DNA of 64,000 bases from assembly GCA_020830965.2 (NCBI GenBank), contig JACCFC020000016.1, positions 1 to 64,000 on the forward strand, given 5' to 3'. The stretch's first letter is position 1. The number at the start of each line of letters is the position of its first letter. The notes under the pieces were generated by a model. That model was not told the DNA's origin. It worked only from the letters and a program-made list of their open reading frames with translations, and did no database searches. This document shows positions 18,031 through 27,855 of this stretch, in pieces. This stretch comes from Neisseriaceae bacterium TC5R-5 (GTDB lineage Bacteria > Pseudomonadota > Gammaproteobacteria > Burkholderiales > Chromobacteriaceae). Position numbers and translations under genes: made by a program.

Positions 18031-18864
18031 ATGCCTGCTCAGAAAACTATTTTAATCACCGGTTGCTCCAGCGGGATTGGTTATCACAGTGCAAAATTAC
18101 TACAGCAACGCGGTTGGCGTGTCTTAGCCAGTTGCCGCCAATCTGAAGACGTCGCACGACTGCAGGCCGAAGGCTTGGAATGTGTACAGTTGGATGTGGA
18201 TGACTCTGCCTCTATTCAACAAGCACTACAGCAAGTGATGGCCCTCACTCAAGGCCGACTGGATGCTCTATTTAATAATGCTGGCTTTGGTCAGCCAGGT
18301 GCGGCCGAAGATATCAGCCGTACTGCGATGCGTGAGCAATTTGAAACCAATCTGTTTGGGGCTTGGGAGCTGACCAATGCCGTGCTCCCGATTATGCGTG
18401 CCCAAGGTCACGGCCGTATCGTGTTTAACGGCTCTATTTTGGGCTTTGCAGCGATGCGCTGGCGGGCGGCTTACAATGCCAGCAAATTTGCGATGGAAGG
18501 TTTGTGTGACACGCTGCGACTGGAACTGCAGGGTAGCCATATCTTTGTCTCGCTACTGGAGCCCGGGCCGATTAGTAGCGAGTTCCGTGCTAATGCGCTA
18601 GTTCGTCTGCAAAAACATATTAATATCGAACACAGTGCTCATCATCATATGTATCAACAAGAATTGGCACGCCTAGAAAAAGTGGGGGCCGCCGCGCCTT
18701 TTACCTTACCGGGCAGCGCAGTGGCTGAGGCACTGTATCAGGCAATAAGCCAGCGCCGTCCGGCCGCACGCTACCGGGTAACATTTCCAAGCAAATTATT
18801 CTGGATACTCAAACGTCTGCTCCCTAACCGCTGCTTCGATTGGATCGTACGACGAGCAGCTTAA
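18031..18864 (+). CDS. Short-chain dehydrogenase/reductase
   Basis: The 277-residue protein has the SDR nucleotide site TGCSSGIGYHSA (about 9-20), NNAG (about 85-88), a catalytic Ser in FNGSILG and the YNASKFA Tyr-x-x-x-Lys motif. The layout matches the classical SDRs related to YdfG or retinol-dehydrogenase-like oxidoreductases, and the natural substrate is unknown. GAGGGTACTC precedes the ATG. The TAA stop coincides with the start of a repeat end fragment. Confidence 0.88.
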   Translation: MPAQKTILITGCSSGIGYHSAKLLQQRGWRVLASCRQSEDVARLQAEGLECVQLDVDDSASIQQALQQVMALTQGRLDALFNNAGFGQPGAAEDISRTAMREQFETNLFGAWELTNAVLPIMRAQGHGRIVFNGSILGFAAMRWRAAYNASKFAMEGLCDTLRLELQGSHIFVSLLEPGPISSEFRANALVRLQKHINIEHSAHHHMYQQELARLEKVGAAAPFTLPGSAVAEALYQAISQRRPAARYRVTFPSKLFWILKRLLPNRCFDWIVRRAA

Positions 18865-18900
18865 AGCCGCTAACAAAATGGCTGATCCAGCGCTGTCTGG
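18862..18900 (-). repeat. End fragment of the GAGCCGCTAAC repeat family
   Basis: TAA-AGCCGCTAACAAAAT followed by GCTGATCCAGCGCTG matches the reverse complement of the right end of the full copies (for example 58590-58633), with one base missing after TAA. No matching second end is visible before the dedA gene. The TAA is also the stop codon of the SDR gene. Confidence 0.6.
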
Positions 18901-18927
18901 GTCAGTGCTAGTCAGGAATATTTGCAG

Positions 18928-19575
18928 CTACTGCGCACGTCTCTTTCTAGGTTGCTTCCACCAACGCCATAAGGCCCCGCCCCACACTGGCAGCAAGAGC
19001 ACTAGAATCAGACCGCCCAATAACCAGGCCAGATTTTGCTGCACCCAGGGGATGCCTCCCAACCAGAAGCCAGCCAAGATCAGACCACCGCACCATAAAC
19101 AGGCGCCAAAAATATTGAAGAACGCAAAGCGGCGTCTATCCATCTTGGACAATCCCGCCATAAACGGTGCCAAAGTACGTACCACGGGAACAAATCGCGC
19201 TATTGTGATGGTCACGCCACCAAAAGTATCAAAGTAATAGCGGGTCTTCGCGATATGGTGTGGTTTGATCCAGCTGACATTCAAGATTTTTTGCCCAAAT
19301 CGGGAGCGTCCCAAAGAGTAATTACAGGCATCTCCGGCAATAGCCGCGCCAGTAATCAACAATAGTGGCCATACCGGCGATAGATCAGCCAACGCCAAAA
19401 AAGCGCCTGTGGCAAATAACATGGTATCCCCTGGCAAAAACGGGAAAATCACCACCCCTGTTTCCAAAAAGACGATCAAGGCAATCAATAGGCAACCCAA
19501 TAGCCAATTTTGGGCCAATAAGTGCAATAACTCTGCATCATTCGCCAACCAAAGCAATAAACTGCTGGAAATCAT
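18928..19575 (-). CDS. DedA-family membrane protein
   Basis: The 215-residue protein has the DedA/SNARE-associated (VTT) fold, with hydrophobic segments at about 26-48, 58-78, 140-165 and 175-200. It has the hallmark FLPGDTMLFATGAFLA region and the GDACNYSLGR and ARFVPVVRTLAPFMAG motifs. DedA proteins are inner-membrane proteins, some of which act as undecaprenyl-phosphate or phospholipid flippases. It converges on the SDR gene. Confidence 0.92.
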   Translation of the reverse strand: MISSSLLLWLANDAELLHLLAQNWLLGCLLIALIVFLETGVVIFPFLPGDTMLFATGAFLALADLSPVWPLLLITGAAIAGDACNYSLGRSRFGQKILNVSWIKPHHIAKTRYYFDTFGGVTITIARFVPVVRTLAPFMAGLSKMDRRRFAFFNIFGACLWCGGLILAGFWLGGIPWVQQNLAWLLGGLILVLLLPVWGGALWRWWKQPRKRRAQ

Positions 19576-19686
19576 GACTACTCCCGAAACAATAATCGAT
19601 TGATTGATTGCCTAAAGTATAAGCACCGTGAATAAAATTGCCGTTCCAGAAGAACGGCAACCGCACACCATGCAAGAGCACCCTAA

Positions 19687-19761
19687 GAGCCGCTAACAAA
19701 ACCTCGAAAAGCCCCCTGAGGCAAGGAGGCGCAACGCTGGATGGGGGTTTGTTAGCGGCGC
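19687..19761 (+). repeat. Miniature inverted-repeat element, 75 bp copy
   Basis: The element starts GAGCCGCTAACAAAACC and ends GGGTTTGTTAGCGGCGC, with TAA on both sides (19684-19686 and 19762-19764) fitting a 3 bp target duplication. Compared with the 110 bp copies it lacks about 35 internal bases between CCCCTGAG and GGCAAGGAGGCG. It lies between dedA and gpsA. Confidence 0.8.
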
Positions 19762-19769
19762 TAAAATGA

Positions 19770-20774
19770 TTAAGCTAGCAAACCACCCAGTTCGGACTTA
19801 GGCGATCGACTCAATAATTCCTGTACCACCTGCTGCGGATCATCGCCTTGGTACAATAAGCCACATACCGCCGCAGTAATCGGCATATCTACCTGTAGGC
19901 GCTCAGCCATGGTCAAGACCTCGCGAGCGGTCGCCACCCCTTCAGCCACATGTCCCAACTCCAACAGAATCACCGGCAAAGACTTTCCCTCGGCCAGTTT
20001 CAGCCCTACCTGACGATTACGCGACAAAGCACCCGTGCAGGTTAAAATCAAATCCCCCATGCCAGCCAATCCCATCATGGTCTGCTGGCTAGCACCAAGG
20101 GCCACCGCCAAACGAGTGATTTCGGCTAAGCCACGCGTAATCAAAGCAGCGCGTGCATTCAAACCATAAGCCAGACCATCTGCCACACCGGTAGCAATCG
20201 CCATCACATTTTTCACCGCGCCACCGACCTCTACCCCCACTAGGTCATCATTCGCATAGAGCCGTAAAAATGGGCTGTGCAGCTCTCGCACTACCCAGCG
20301 CGCAAACGACTCATCTTCAGAAGCAACAGTTACCGCTGCGGGTAGGCCCTGCGCCACTTCTCGCGCAAAGCTGGGCCCGGACAGCACAGCACAAGGATGA
20401 TCTACTGGCAACTCCTCAGCCACCACTTGATGTGGCAACAAACTGGAACCCGTCTCAAAACCTTTGCAAGCCCACAGCAACGGGGGCAGTTTGATCGACA
20501 ATGCTGTCAACAAGCGCAAGCTGGCACGTAAACCCGCCATCGGAGTAGCAATCAGAACTAACTCGGCATCCTGCACGACCTGCATCAGATCGGCAGATAA
20601 AGAAAGGCTATCAGGGAAAGGGCAATCTGCTAGATAAAGCTTATTCACTCGGGCCTGGCTAAGCTCGGCCAGTTGCTTGGGATCTCGTGCCCATAATGTC
20701 ACCCGATGATGACGGGCAAAAGCAATTGCTAACGCCGTTCCCCAAGCACCTGCTCCCAGTATGGCCAGTTTCAT
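19770..20774 (-). CDS. gpsA: Glycerol-3-phosphate dehydrogenase [NAD(P)+]
   Basis: GpsA reduces dihydroxyacetone phosphate to sn-glycerol-3-phosphate for phospholipid synthesis. The 334-residue protein begins [20 protein letters not shown] (Rossmann GxGxxG at 7-12). It has the [10 protein letters not shown] motif, and the catalytic Lys lies in [12 protein letters not shown]. It is the last gene of the grxC-secB-SH3-gpsA minus-strand run, ten bases after the SH3-like gene. Confidence 0.96.
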   Translation of the reverse strand: MKLAILGAGAWGTALAIAFARHHRVTLWARDPKQLAELSQARVNKLYLADCPFPDSLSLSADLMQVVQDAELVLIATPMAGLRASLRLLTALSIKLPPLLWACKGFETGSSLLPHQVVAEELPVDHPCAVLSGPSFAREVAQGLPAAVTVASEDESFARWVVRELHSPFLRLYANDDLVGVEVGGAVKNVMAIATGVADGLAYGLNARAALITRGLAEITRLAVALGASQQTMMGLAGMGDLILTCTGALSRNRQVGLKLAEGKSLPVILLELGHVAEGVATAREVLTMAERLQVDMPITAAVCGLLYQGDDPQQVVQELLSRSPKSELGGLLA

Positions 20775-20783
20775 GCGTTTACC

Positions 20784-21221
20784 TCATAAACCCCACAGAT
20801 CGGTAATACGAGCATAGCCTAAGCTACCATCGCGATGCCTAACTTTAACCCAACCGGCACTGGGCGAATCCTGCAGCTCAAGCACGCCATCCTTGGGTAC
20901 GGTAAAGACCAAGGAACTGACCCCAGATGCCGTGCTACGCACCTCGGCTTTGTCTGCTGTTACCAATAACCAGCGCTGCTTGGACAAAGCCGCAGCAGGT
21001 ATCCAAGCAATACCGCCAGTGGCATCCCGCACTCTCTCCCAGTCTTTCTGACTGGAAAGCACTTCCACAGGATAGTAGCGGCTAACAACAAACAGCTTTT
21101 TAGCACTTAACATTGGCGCCTCGTACAGTGCCACACCCGTTTCTTTCACCGAGCGAAACTCCAGGGCAGCAGCCAACTGAGGCAGAACAGCTAAGACGAG
21201 CAGACAGACGAGGCGTTTCAT
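20784..21221 (-). CDS. Exported SH3-like domain protein
   Basis: The 145-residue protein has a signal peptide (MKRLVCLLVLAVLPQLAAA). Two bacterial SH3-like repeats follow (about 20-75 and 80-140), with VEVLSSQKDWERVRDATGGIAWIP and WVKVRHRDGSLGYARITDLWGL. Such domains bind peptidoglycan or proteins in the periplasm. I chose the ATG at 21219-21221 because of the signal peptide and GAGG about nine bases upstream. It lies between secB and gpsA. Confidence 0.85.
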   Translation of the reverse strand: MKRLVCLLVLAVLPQLAAALEFRSVKETGVALYEAPMLSAKKLFVVSRYYPVEVLSSQKDWERVRDATGGIAWIPAAALSKQRWLLVTADKAEVRSTASGVSSLVFTVPKDGVLELQDSPSAGWVKVRHRDGSLGYARITDLWGL

Positions 21222-21231
21222 ATTATCTGCC

Positions 21232-21684
21232 TCAAGCGTTGCCAGCTTCAGCCTGCTGAGCACGTTGTTGCAAATAGAGTGCCTCAAAATTGATCGGCGA
21301 CAATAAAACAGGTGGGAAACCAGCGCGATTAACGATGCTGGAAACGGTTTCACGCGCATAAGGGAATAAAATATTTGGACATGCCACACCCAGTAATGGG
21401 TCAAGATCATCTGCCGGAACATTAACAATTCTGAAAATACCCGCTTGCGTCACCTCACACAGAAAAATCGTCTTTTCTGGTAGTTTAGCGGTAACAGTAA
21501 CCTTGAGACTCACCTCAAAATAACCATCGTCTAATTGTTTTGCTTCGCTGGCCAACTGCATATCGATTTCCGGTTGCGCCTGTTCTAAAAAGACCAATGG
21601 CGCATTCGGCACTTCCAAGGACATATCCTTGGCGTAGATTTTTTCAATCGAAAATACGGGTTGCTGCTCTTGCTGTTCGCTCAT
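21232..21684 (-). CDS. secB: Protein-export chaperone
   Basis: SecB holds precursor proteins unfolded and delivers them to SecA. The 150-residue protein has the usual length and motifs ([19 protein letters not shown] at the start, [11 protein letters not shown], and [24 protein letters not shown]). It sits downstream of grxC and ahead of gpsA, an order seen in E. coli (grxC-secB-gpsA). Confidence 0.97.
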   Translation of the reverse strand: MSEQQEQQPVFSIEKIYAKDMSLEVPNAPLVFLEQAQPEIDMQLASEAKQLDDGYFEVSLKVTVTAKLPEKTIFLCEVTQAGIFRIVNVPADDLDPLLGVACPNILFPYARETVSSIVNRAGFPPVLLSPINFEALYLQQRAQQAEAGNA

Positions 21685-21778
21685 GTTTTCATCTCGCGCA
21701 GAGTTATCATAAAGACAACTTAAGTTTAGAAAAATAACCGGCCTGCATCATCGCACGAAAGTGCGTTAGGGCCAAGAC

Positions 21779-22036
21779 TCAATCAGCCAACAATAAATCA
21801 AGCTTACCGGCCTGATTCAAAGCCACCAAATCATCACAGCCACCGATGTGCGTATCACCGATAAAAATCTGCGGAACCGTGCGACGACCGGTAGTTGACA
21901 TCATTTTGTCACGCTCTTGCGGATCAAGATCAATACGAACTTCTTTGATATCGCTCACACCTTTACTGTTCAGCACTTGCTTGGCACGAACACAAAAAGG
22001 ACACACCGCCGTGGTATACATCGTTACTGGTTTCAT
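21779..22036 (-). CDS. grxC: Glutaredoxin 3
   Basis: The 85-residue protein has the dithiol active site CPFC (Cys12 and Cys15), the TVPQIFIG cis-Pro motif and the GGCDD glutathione-binding motif. It reduces disulfides using glutathione. The start was set at 22036 from the family N-terminus (MKPVTMYTTAVC); the ORF extends further without homology. Confidence 0.95.
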   Translation of the reverse strand: MKPVTMYTTAVCPFCVRAKQVLNSKGVSDIKEVRIDLDPQERDKMMSTTGRRTVPQIFIGDTHIGGCDDLVALNQAGKLDLLLAD

Positions 22037-22100
22037 GACGATCTCAATAATAGACTGTGGGCAATCTGCCCACGAACAAAATAGAAAATTATAAACGCTC

Positions 22101-24269
22101 TTACAACTCTTGCGGGTCGACATCCAGCGACCAACGCAATTCACGACTGTGATGTTTGGCGATCTCCTTCACCAAGGGTAAGTATTGATCAAGAAATCGA
22201 TGCAATAAAGCACGCTGTGATGTTTCCAGCACTAATTGTGCCCGTTCACGATTCGCCAGCCTTGCCATCAAGGCAGGTGCCGGGCCAGAAATCTGCACCT
22301 CGGATGCGGCGCGCTGCATGCACTGTCTTACTTCCTGCAAAAAAGCCATTGCTTTATCCTGACTCACACTGTCGGCTCGCAACAAAGCCTGAAACACACT
22401 GGGCGGAAACCCGGCCTTGCGCCTTTCTTCCAGCAAAGTTTGCGCATAATCATCAAAATCATGACGGACTAAAGCCTGGTACAGCTCATGCTCTGGCCAA
22501 CAAGTCTGAATCAGCACCTCTCCACTCACGTCAGCCCGACCAGCCCGGCCAGCCACCTGCATCAGTTGGGCAAACAAACGCTCCGATGCCCGGTAGTCAG
22601 CTGAGTACAAGCCGCCATCCGCATTCAGTGCCACCACCAAGGACAATGCACCAAAGTCATGGCCCTTAGCCAGCATCTGTGTGCCAACCAGCACATCGAC
22701 TTCACCAGCATGAACCTGGCGATAAACTTCATCCCAAGCCTGTTTACGGCTAGTGGTATCACGATCAATACGCAGCACCCGTGCTGCCGGCAACATACGC
22801 TTGAGTGCAGACTCTAAACGTTGCGTCCCCTCACCTAGCGGCTTGATATCCGGATTACCACAGTCCGGGCAAGCATGGGGTATTGCCTGCTCCCAACCGC
22901 AATGATGACAACACAGCTTACGTGCCAATAAGTGCAACACCAGTTTGGCGGAACAACGCGAGCAACCACTGGTCCAGCCACAGTCGGTACATGCCAGCAC
23001 CGGTGCAAAGCCACGGCGGTTGATAAACACCAGGCTCATTTCACCGCGCTGTAGTCGCTGCCGCAGCGCCAACACCACCCCTTCGGCCAACCCTTCGGCC
23101 AGCTTCTGCCGCCTTACATCCAGTAAATGTATTTGCGGCAAGCTGGCCGCCCCATGTGCCCTTCGGGTCAGGCGAAGACGACGATAACGGCCAGCAGCCA
23201 CATTGGCCATGCTCTCCAGACTGGGCGTTGCTGAACCCAACACTACCGCTACCCCCATCTGCCGCGCACGCCATACCGCCAAATCGCGCGCATGATAACG
23301 CAAACCATCCTGCTGTTTGAACGAGCCGTCATGCTCCTCATCCACAATCACCAGGCCTAAACGTGGTAGGGGGATAAATACCGACAGGCGAGTCCCGATC
23401 ACAATATCCACCCGCCCCTGCCAGGCATCCAACCAGCCATGTAAACGCTCTTTATCAGCCAGCTGACTATGCTGCACCACAATATGACTGGCGGGAAAAC
23501 GACTGATAAAGCGACTGATCAATTGCGGGGTGAGGTTGATCTCCGGCACCAATACCAGCACCTGCTGCCGCTGCCGCAACTGATCGGCAATCCCTTGCAA
23601 ATACACCTCGGTTTTACCACTGCCGGTAATACCGTGCAGTAAGAAAGGCTGAAAACCCTGGCTGGCACGCAGCTCCTGCAGCACCTGTTGCTGCTCTTCA
23701 GTTAGTGCTGGCCCCGGAGTAACAAGCAAGTCAGGGGGCGCCAACTCACAACGTTCCAGTTGACCGGCTAATTCCCACTCACGTAATAACTTCACCGCCT
23801 GCGGTGTCACCTCTTTAGCTTGCGACAAACTTAAAGGCTGCTGCAAAGCCTGCCATAAAGCCAGTCGAGCACGCTGCCGAGCCGGTGGAACGGCTTGCAA
23901 GCCTGCTACATTCAAGCTGTAGCTTCGCTGATCCAGCGGGCTAATCTCACGTGGTTCACGCAAAGAAGTGGGCAAAGCGGTAAACAAAGTCTGCCCAAGC
24001 GGATAATGGTAATAATCGGCGGCAAAATGCACTAAATCTAAAAATGCTTGTGGCAGCGGTGGTAAGCCGGCCAAAACAGCCTCAATTGAGCGTAACTTGC
24101 TGGGGTTCACATCCTGCACCGTAGCTGTCACCACGACTCCGCAAAGAACGCGGGAACCGAATGGCACCCGCACCCGCTGACCCGGTGCTAGCGGCCACGG
24201 CGACAAATAGCTGAAACTGCCGGACAAAGGCGCATCCACAACCACTTGCACAATGCTTTGTGGCTCCAC
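22101..24269 (-). CDS. priA: Primosomal replication restart helicase
   Basis: PriA recognises stalled forks and reloads the replisome. The 722-residue protein has the N-terminal DNA-binding domain, Walker A GITGSGKTEVYLQG (about 213-226), the DEEH box (VIVDEEHDGSFKQ) and helicase motif V/VI (ADYRASERLFAQLMQVAGRAGR). A zinc module of paired cysteines lies between (CTDCGWTSGCSRC, CCHHCGW, CPDCGN). Length and order match E. coli PriA. Confidence 0.97.
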   Translation of the reverse strand: MEPQSIVQVVVDAPLSGSFSYLSPWPLAPGQRVRVPFGSRVLCGVVVTATVQDVNPSKLRSIEAVLAGLPPLPQAFLDLVHFAADYYHYPLGQTLFTALPTSLREPREISPLDQRSYSLNVAGLQAVPPARQRARLALWQALQQPLSLSQAKEVTPQAVKLLREWELAGQLERCELAPPDLLVTPGPALTEEQQQVLQELRASQGFQPFLLHGITGSGKTEVYLQGIADQLRQRQQVLVLVPEINLTPQLISRFISRFPASHIVVQHSQLADKERLHGWLDAWQGRVDIVIGTRLSVFIPLPRLGLVIVDEEHDGSFKQQDGLRYHARDLAVWRARQMGVAVVLGSATPSLESMANVAAGRYRRLRLTRRAHGAASLPQIHLLDVRRQKLAEGLAEGVVLALRQRLQRGEMSLVFINRRGFAPVLACTDCGWTSGCSRCSAKLVLHLLARKLCCHHCGWEQAIPHACPDCGNPDIKPLGEGTQRLESALKRMLPAARVLRIDRDTTSRKQAWDEVYRQVHAGEVDVLVGTQMLAKGHDFGALSLVVALNADGGLYSADYRASERLFAQLMQVAGRAGRADVSGEVLIQTCWPEHELYQALVRHDFDDYAQTLLEERRKAGFPPSVFQALLRADSVSQDKAMAFLQEVRQCMQRAASEVQISGPAPALMARLANRERAQLVLETSQRALLHRFLDQYLPLVKEIAKHHSRELRWSLDVDPQEL

Positions 24270-24309
24270 TTTATCTTGTCCTCATGAAGAAACCCCTGCT
24301 GCGACAAGG

Positions 24310-24520
24310 CTTTGTACCCACTGTACACAGATGCTGTTGATAACTTTGTGAACAACTTAGCGGACACATGAAAAAACGCCGCTAAATCAACACTTACGCC
24401 AAGTTGATCAAAAAATAATCAGCATTTTTATTGTTATTTTTCAACAACTTACAAAAGAAGAAAATATTGCTTAACAAACTTGACAATCTTTTAACAAAAC
24501 GCTAGTGAGTGTGCATAACT
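24310..24520. other. AT-rich intergenic region with DnaA-box-like sequences
   Basis: Between priA and hemE lies a gene-free stretch. It contains TGTTGATAA (24335-24343, one mismatch to the reverse DnaA box), TGTGAACAA (24347-24355), TTTTCAACA (24438-24446) and a very AT-rich segment from about 24405 to 24500. A 7 bp inverted repeat TTAGCGG...CCGCTAA lies at 24357-24385. It may simply hold the priA promoter; a replication-related role is speculative. Confidence 0.35.
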
Positions 24521-24616
24521 TAGCGCCTTTCCGCCACAGGCAAGCATTTCAGAACACTCGCAACGGAGAAAACACCAAGCAGCTACGGGGAAAGTGATAA
24601 CCGCTCACCTTACTTA

Positions 24617-24701
24617 GAGCCGCTAACAAAAGCTGGAAAAGCCCCTAAGCTGCACCGACCCAGACAGTACAAGTGGAGGCCAGCGATTTTGTTAACAGCT
24701 C
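24617..24701 (+). repeat. Miniature inverted-repeat element, 85 bp copy
   Basis: The element starts GAGCCGCTAACAAAAGC and ends GATTTTGTTAACAGCTC. TTA flanks both sides (24614-24616 and 24702-24704). The interior shares AAAAGCCCCT and GCAGACAGTAC-like words with the other copies but is more diverged, and the right end has two substitutions. Confidence 0.75.
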
Positions 24702-24715
24702 TTAAATATCAACAC

Positions 24716-25777
24716 TCAAACATGATAAGGACGAGATAAATGATGTACCGCCTCCACTAACGCCGCCGCATGTTCTGGCTGCACAAACTGCGAAATCCCA
24801 TGCCCCAGATTAAACACATGACCACTACCAGAACCGTAGCTGGCCAAGATGCGACCCACCTCGTGCTCAATAGCTTGCGGCTGTGCAAACAAGGCATTGG
24901 GATCAAAATTACCCTGCAACGCCACTTGCTGACCAATACGCGCGCGCGCCACGCCCAAATCAGTGGTCCAATCCAGCCCGACGCAATCGGCACCGATCGC
25001 AGCAATCTCCTCTAACCACTGCCCCCCACCCTTGGTAAACACAATCACCGGGACTGGACGGCCGTCTGCCTCTCGTTTCAAACCAGCAATAATTTGCTGC
25101 ATATAGGCTAAGGAGAACTCGCGATAAGCGGCATGACTAAGCGCACCGCCCCAGGTATCAAAAATTTGTATAGCTTGTGCGCCGGCATCAATCTGCGCAT
25201 TCAAGTAATCTGTGACCGTCTGTGCATTCACCGCCAAAATGTGATGCAGTAAATCCGGGCGATCGTACAGCATCGCCTTCACATAGCGAAAATCATCAGA
25301 ACCACCACCCTCTATCATGTAACAGGCCAAGGTAAACGGGCTGCCGGAAAAACCAATCAGCGGCACTCGCCCCTGCAAGGCTTTACGAATACTCGCAACG
25401 GCATCGAATACATATTGCAGCTTGTCCAATAATGGCACCGCCAGCGCCTTGATCGCTCTTTCATCACGCAATGGCCGTTCAAACTTAGGGCCTTCACCCT
25501 CAGCAAAATACAGACCCAAACCCATCGCATCCGGCACCGTCAAAATATCGGAAAACAAAATCGCCGCATCCAGCGGAAAGCGTTCCAGCGGCTGCAGAGT
25601 GACCTCGGTAGCGTAATCCGGGCTGGTACATAAACCCATAAAGCTACCGGCACGGCTACGCGTCGCACGGTATTCCGGCAAATAACGTCCGGCCTGACGC
25701 ATCATCCAAATCGGGGTGTACTCAACCGGCTGACGCCGCAGAGCACGTAAAAAAGTATCGTTAAGAAGAGGGCTCAT
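24716..25777 (-). CDS. hemE: Uroporphyrinogen decarboxylase
   Basis: HemE converts uroporphyrinogen III to coproporphyrinogen III in haem synthesis. The 353-residue protein has the family signatures [14 protein letters not shown] near the N-terminus and [16 protein letters not shown]. The active-site Asp is in [15 protein letters not shown], and GNFDPNALF lies near the C-terminus. I chose the ATG at 25775-25777, giving the standard length; the longer start at 25810 overlaps a TATAAT box. Confidence 0.96.
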   Translation of the reverse strand: MSPLLNDTFLRALRRQPVEYTPIWMMRQAGRYLPEYRATRSRAGSFMGLCTSPDYATEVTLQPLERFPLDAAILFSDILTVPDAMGLGLYFAEGEGPKFERPLRDERAIKALAVPLLDKLQYVFDAVASIRKALQGRVPLIGFSGSPFTLACYMIEGGGSDDFRYVKAMLYDRPDLLHHILAVNAQTVTDYLNAQIDAGAQAIQIFDTWGGALSHAAYREFSLAYMQQIIAGLKREADGRPVPVIVFTKGGGQWLEEIAAIGADCVGLDWTTDLGVARARIGQQVALQGNFDPNALFAQPQAIEHEVGRILASYGSGSGHVFNLGHGISQFVQPEHAAALVEAVHHLSRPYHV

Positions 25778-25808
25778 GGGCAAGATATCTGAATAAAAAT
25801 TGAGCGCC

Positions 25809-25814
25809 ATTATA
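25809..25814 (-). promoter_or_regulatory. Candidate -10 element for hemE
   Basis: Minus-strand TATAAT lies about 32 bp before the chosen hemE ATG. No good -35 hexamer is seen at the expected distance. It supports the shorter hemE start. Confidence 0.4.
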
Positions 25815-25872
25815 GCGCAGCTAGCGCAACACTTGCCTTGGCAATCATCAGCAAAGCCCCTACACTGCCGCG

Positions 25873-26544
25873 ATGAAAAAACCTACCTTACTTTCCTGGA
25901 GCAGTGGCAAAGACAGTGCCTGGGCACTGCATCAGTTACGCCAGGACCCAAGTATTGAGTTAGTCGGCCTGTTCTGCACCATCAATGAAGTGTTCCAGCG
26001 CGTCGCCATGCACGCCGTACGTGTGGAACTCCTACAGCAACAAGCCGCTGCCGTCGGCTTGCCGCTACGCCTGGTCAGCATTCCCTACCCATGCAGCAAC
26101 GAAGACTACGCCAATCGCATGGGCGCTTTTGTCACGCAATGCCGTGCCGAGGGGATCCAGCAAATGGCGTTTGGTGATTTACTCCTGGCCGATGTGCGGC
26201 ATTACCGTGAACAGAACTTGGCTGGCAGCGGTATCACGCCCATTTTCCCGCTATGGGGTACCCCCACCGAAGAACTAGCCCAAACCATGCTGCAAAGTGG
26301 TTTGCAAGCACGCATTACCTGCCTGGACCCACGCAGACTACCGCGCGAACTGGCTGGCCAGGCTTTTGATCAATGTTTATTAGACGCACTGCCCGCCGAT
26401 GCTGACCCCTGCGGTGAAAACGGCGAATTTCATACCTTCGCCTGGGACGGCCCAATGTTTCAGTACCCGGTACCGTATCAACTGGGCGAAACCATAGAAC
26501 GTGAAGGTCTGCTCTTTACTGATCTGCTGCCTGGCAGCAAATAA
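25873..26544 (+). CDS. Dph6-like ATP-pyrophosphatase family protein
   Basis: The 223-residue protein begins with a PP-loop [12 protein letters not shown] (about 8-19). The [25 protein letters not shown] and [15 protein letters not shown] blocks are typical of the diphthamide-synthase (Dph6/MJ0570) family. Bacteria lack diphthamide, so the substrate is unknown; it probably adenylates a carbonyl group for amidation. The TAA stop coincides with the start of a repeat end fragment. Confidence 0.85.
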   Translation: MKKPTLLSWSSGKDSAWALHQLRQDPSIELVGLFCTINEVFQRVAMHAVRVELLQQQAAAVGLPLRLVSIPYPCSNEDYANRMGAFVTQCRAEGIQQMAFGDLLLADVRHYREQNLAGSGITPIFPLWGTPTEELAQTMLQSGLQARITCLDPRRLPRELAGQAFDQCLLDALPADADPCGENGEFHTFAWDGPMFQYPVPYQLGETIEREGLLFTDLLPGSK

Positions 26545-26580
26545 GAGCCGCTAACAACACCCCGGATCCAGCCAGATCAC
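26542..26580 (-). repeat. End fragment of the GAGCCGCTAAC repeat family
   Basis: TAA-GAGCCGCTAACAAC followed by ACCCCGGATCCAGC matches the reverse complement of the right end of the full copies. The TAA is the stop codon of the preceding gene. The opposite end is not visible. The rest of 26581-26716 holds an imperfect inverted repeat (CCTGCCAGCACGCAGG core) and a TAAAAT box at 26677-26682 that may be the xseB -10. Confidence 0.6.
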
Positions 26581-26716
26581 CATAGCGGTAAATCCTGCCA
26601 GCACGCAGGCTATCGTTTCCGGGCCCGCTCACAAGAAATGCGACTTAAGCATGCAAGCACAGGCTCATTTGCACTAAAATAGCGCCCTGATACGTCAATG
26701 CCACAAGGAAACCGCC

Positions 26717-26947
26717 ATGGCGAAAGCCAACAAGGCCCCAGACAGCTTCGAAAGCGCACTGACACAACTGGAAACCATCATCCAAGCAATGGAAAATGGG
26801 GATATCCCGCTAGAAACTGCGCTGAATCAGTATAAGCAAGGTATAGAACTGATCAAGTTCTGCCAGAACACCCTCGCTGATGCCGAGCAACAGCTAAAAG
26901 TGCTGGAAAACCAGGAACTCAAAACATTGGAACTACCCAATGCTTAA
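26717..26947 (+). CDS. xseB: Exodeoxyribonuclease VII small subunit
   Basis: The 76-residue helical protein has the XseB pattern SFESALTQLETIIQAMENGD and LETALNQYKQGIELIKFCQ. With XseA it forms the single-strand-specific exonuclease VII; xseA is not in the window. Its end overlaps the ispA start by 8 bp (ATGCTTAA), so the xseB-ispA-dxs genes form one operon. Confidence 0.95.
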   Translation: MAKANKAPDSFESALTQLETIIQAMENGDIPLETALNQYKQGIELIKFCQNTLADAEQQLKVLENQELKTLELPNA

Positions 26948-27836
26948 GCAACCTTTTAATGAGTGGATGGAGCAGATACAGCAGCTTATGGAGCAGACGC
27001 TGGCACAGCAGTTGCCAAACACCGCTGCACTGCCCCAGCGTCTGCACCAGGCGATGCATTATGCCACCCTAGGCGGCGGCAAACGGGTACGCCCCTTATT
27101 GGTATTTGCTGCCGGCGAGCTCGTCCAAGCGCGACCTGCGAATCTGGCACACCTTGCCGCAGCACTGGAAATGGTGCATGTGTATTCACTGGTGCACGAT
27201 GACTTGCCCTGTATGGACAATGATGCTCTACGTCGCGGCAAGCCCACCTGCCATATTGCTTTTGATGAAGCCACGGCACTACTGGTGGGAGATGCGCTGC
27301 AAACCCAGGCTTTCCAGATACTCGCCACCCCGCTGACTGATGTTACCCCTCAGACACAATTACGAATGGTCCACACGCTGGCACACGCTACGGGTCATGC
27401 TGGCATGGCTGGCGGCCAAGCCATCGACCTGGCCAGCATCGGCCATCGCCTCAGCCTGCCAGAGCTTGAGTTCATGCATCTACTGAAAACGGGCGCGCTG
27501 ATCCGTGCCGCTGTGCTGATTGGTGCCATGGCCGGCCAAACGCTCAGCCAGGAAGCAAGCGAGCAACTTGATCGGTTTGCCAAGCGTATCGGCTTGGCTT
27601 TTCAGGTGGTCGACGATGTGCTGGACTGTGAGTCCGATAGCAAGACCCTGGGAAAAACAGCGGGTAAAGACGCTGCTAATGACAAGCCCACCTATGTCAG
27701 CCTGCTGGGCTTAGCCCAGGCTAAAAACTTTGCCCGTGAACTGCGTGATGATGCCTTTAGCGCGCTGGATGGATTTGGCAACTCAGCCCAACGACTTAAA
27801 GAACTGGCCGATTACATCGTCGTGCGCTCGTTCTAA
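26940..27836 (+). CDS. ispA: Farnesyl diphosphate synthase (geranyltranstransferase)
   Basis: IspA condenses IPP with DMAPP and GPP to farnesyl diphosphate. The 298-residue protein has the [10 protein letters not shown] motif, the first Asp-rich motif [10 protein letters not shown] (about 82-91) and the second DDVLDCESD. The Lys-rich C-terminal region follows. It is translationally coupled to xseB and lies 19 bp before dxs. Confidence 0.96.
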   Translation: MLKQPFNEWMEQIQQLMEQTLAQQLPNTAALPQRLHQAMHYATLGGGKRVRPLLVFAAGELVQARPANLAHLAAALEMVHVYSLVHDDLPCMDNDALRRGKPTCHIAFDEATALLVGDALQTQAFQILATPLTDVTPQTQLRMVHTLAHATGHAGMAGGQAIDLASIGHRLSLPELEFMHLLKTGALIRAAVLIGAMAGQTLSQEASEQLDRFAKRIGLAFQVVDDVLDCESDSKTLGKTAGKDAANDKPTYVSLLGLAQAKNFARELRDDAFSALDGFGNSAQRLKELADYIVVRSF

Positions 27837-27855
27837 CCGCAAAAGAAGCTCCACT

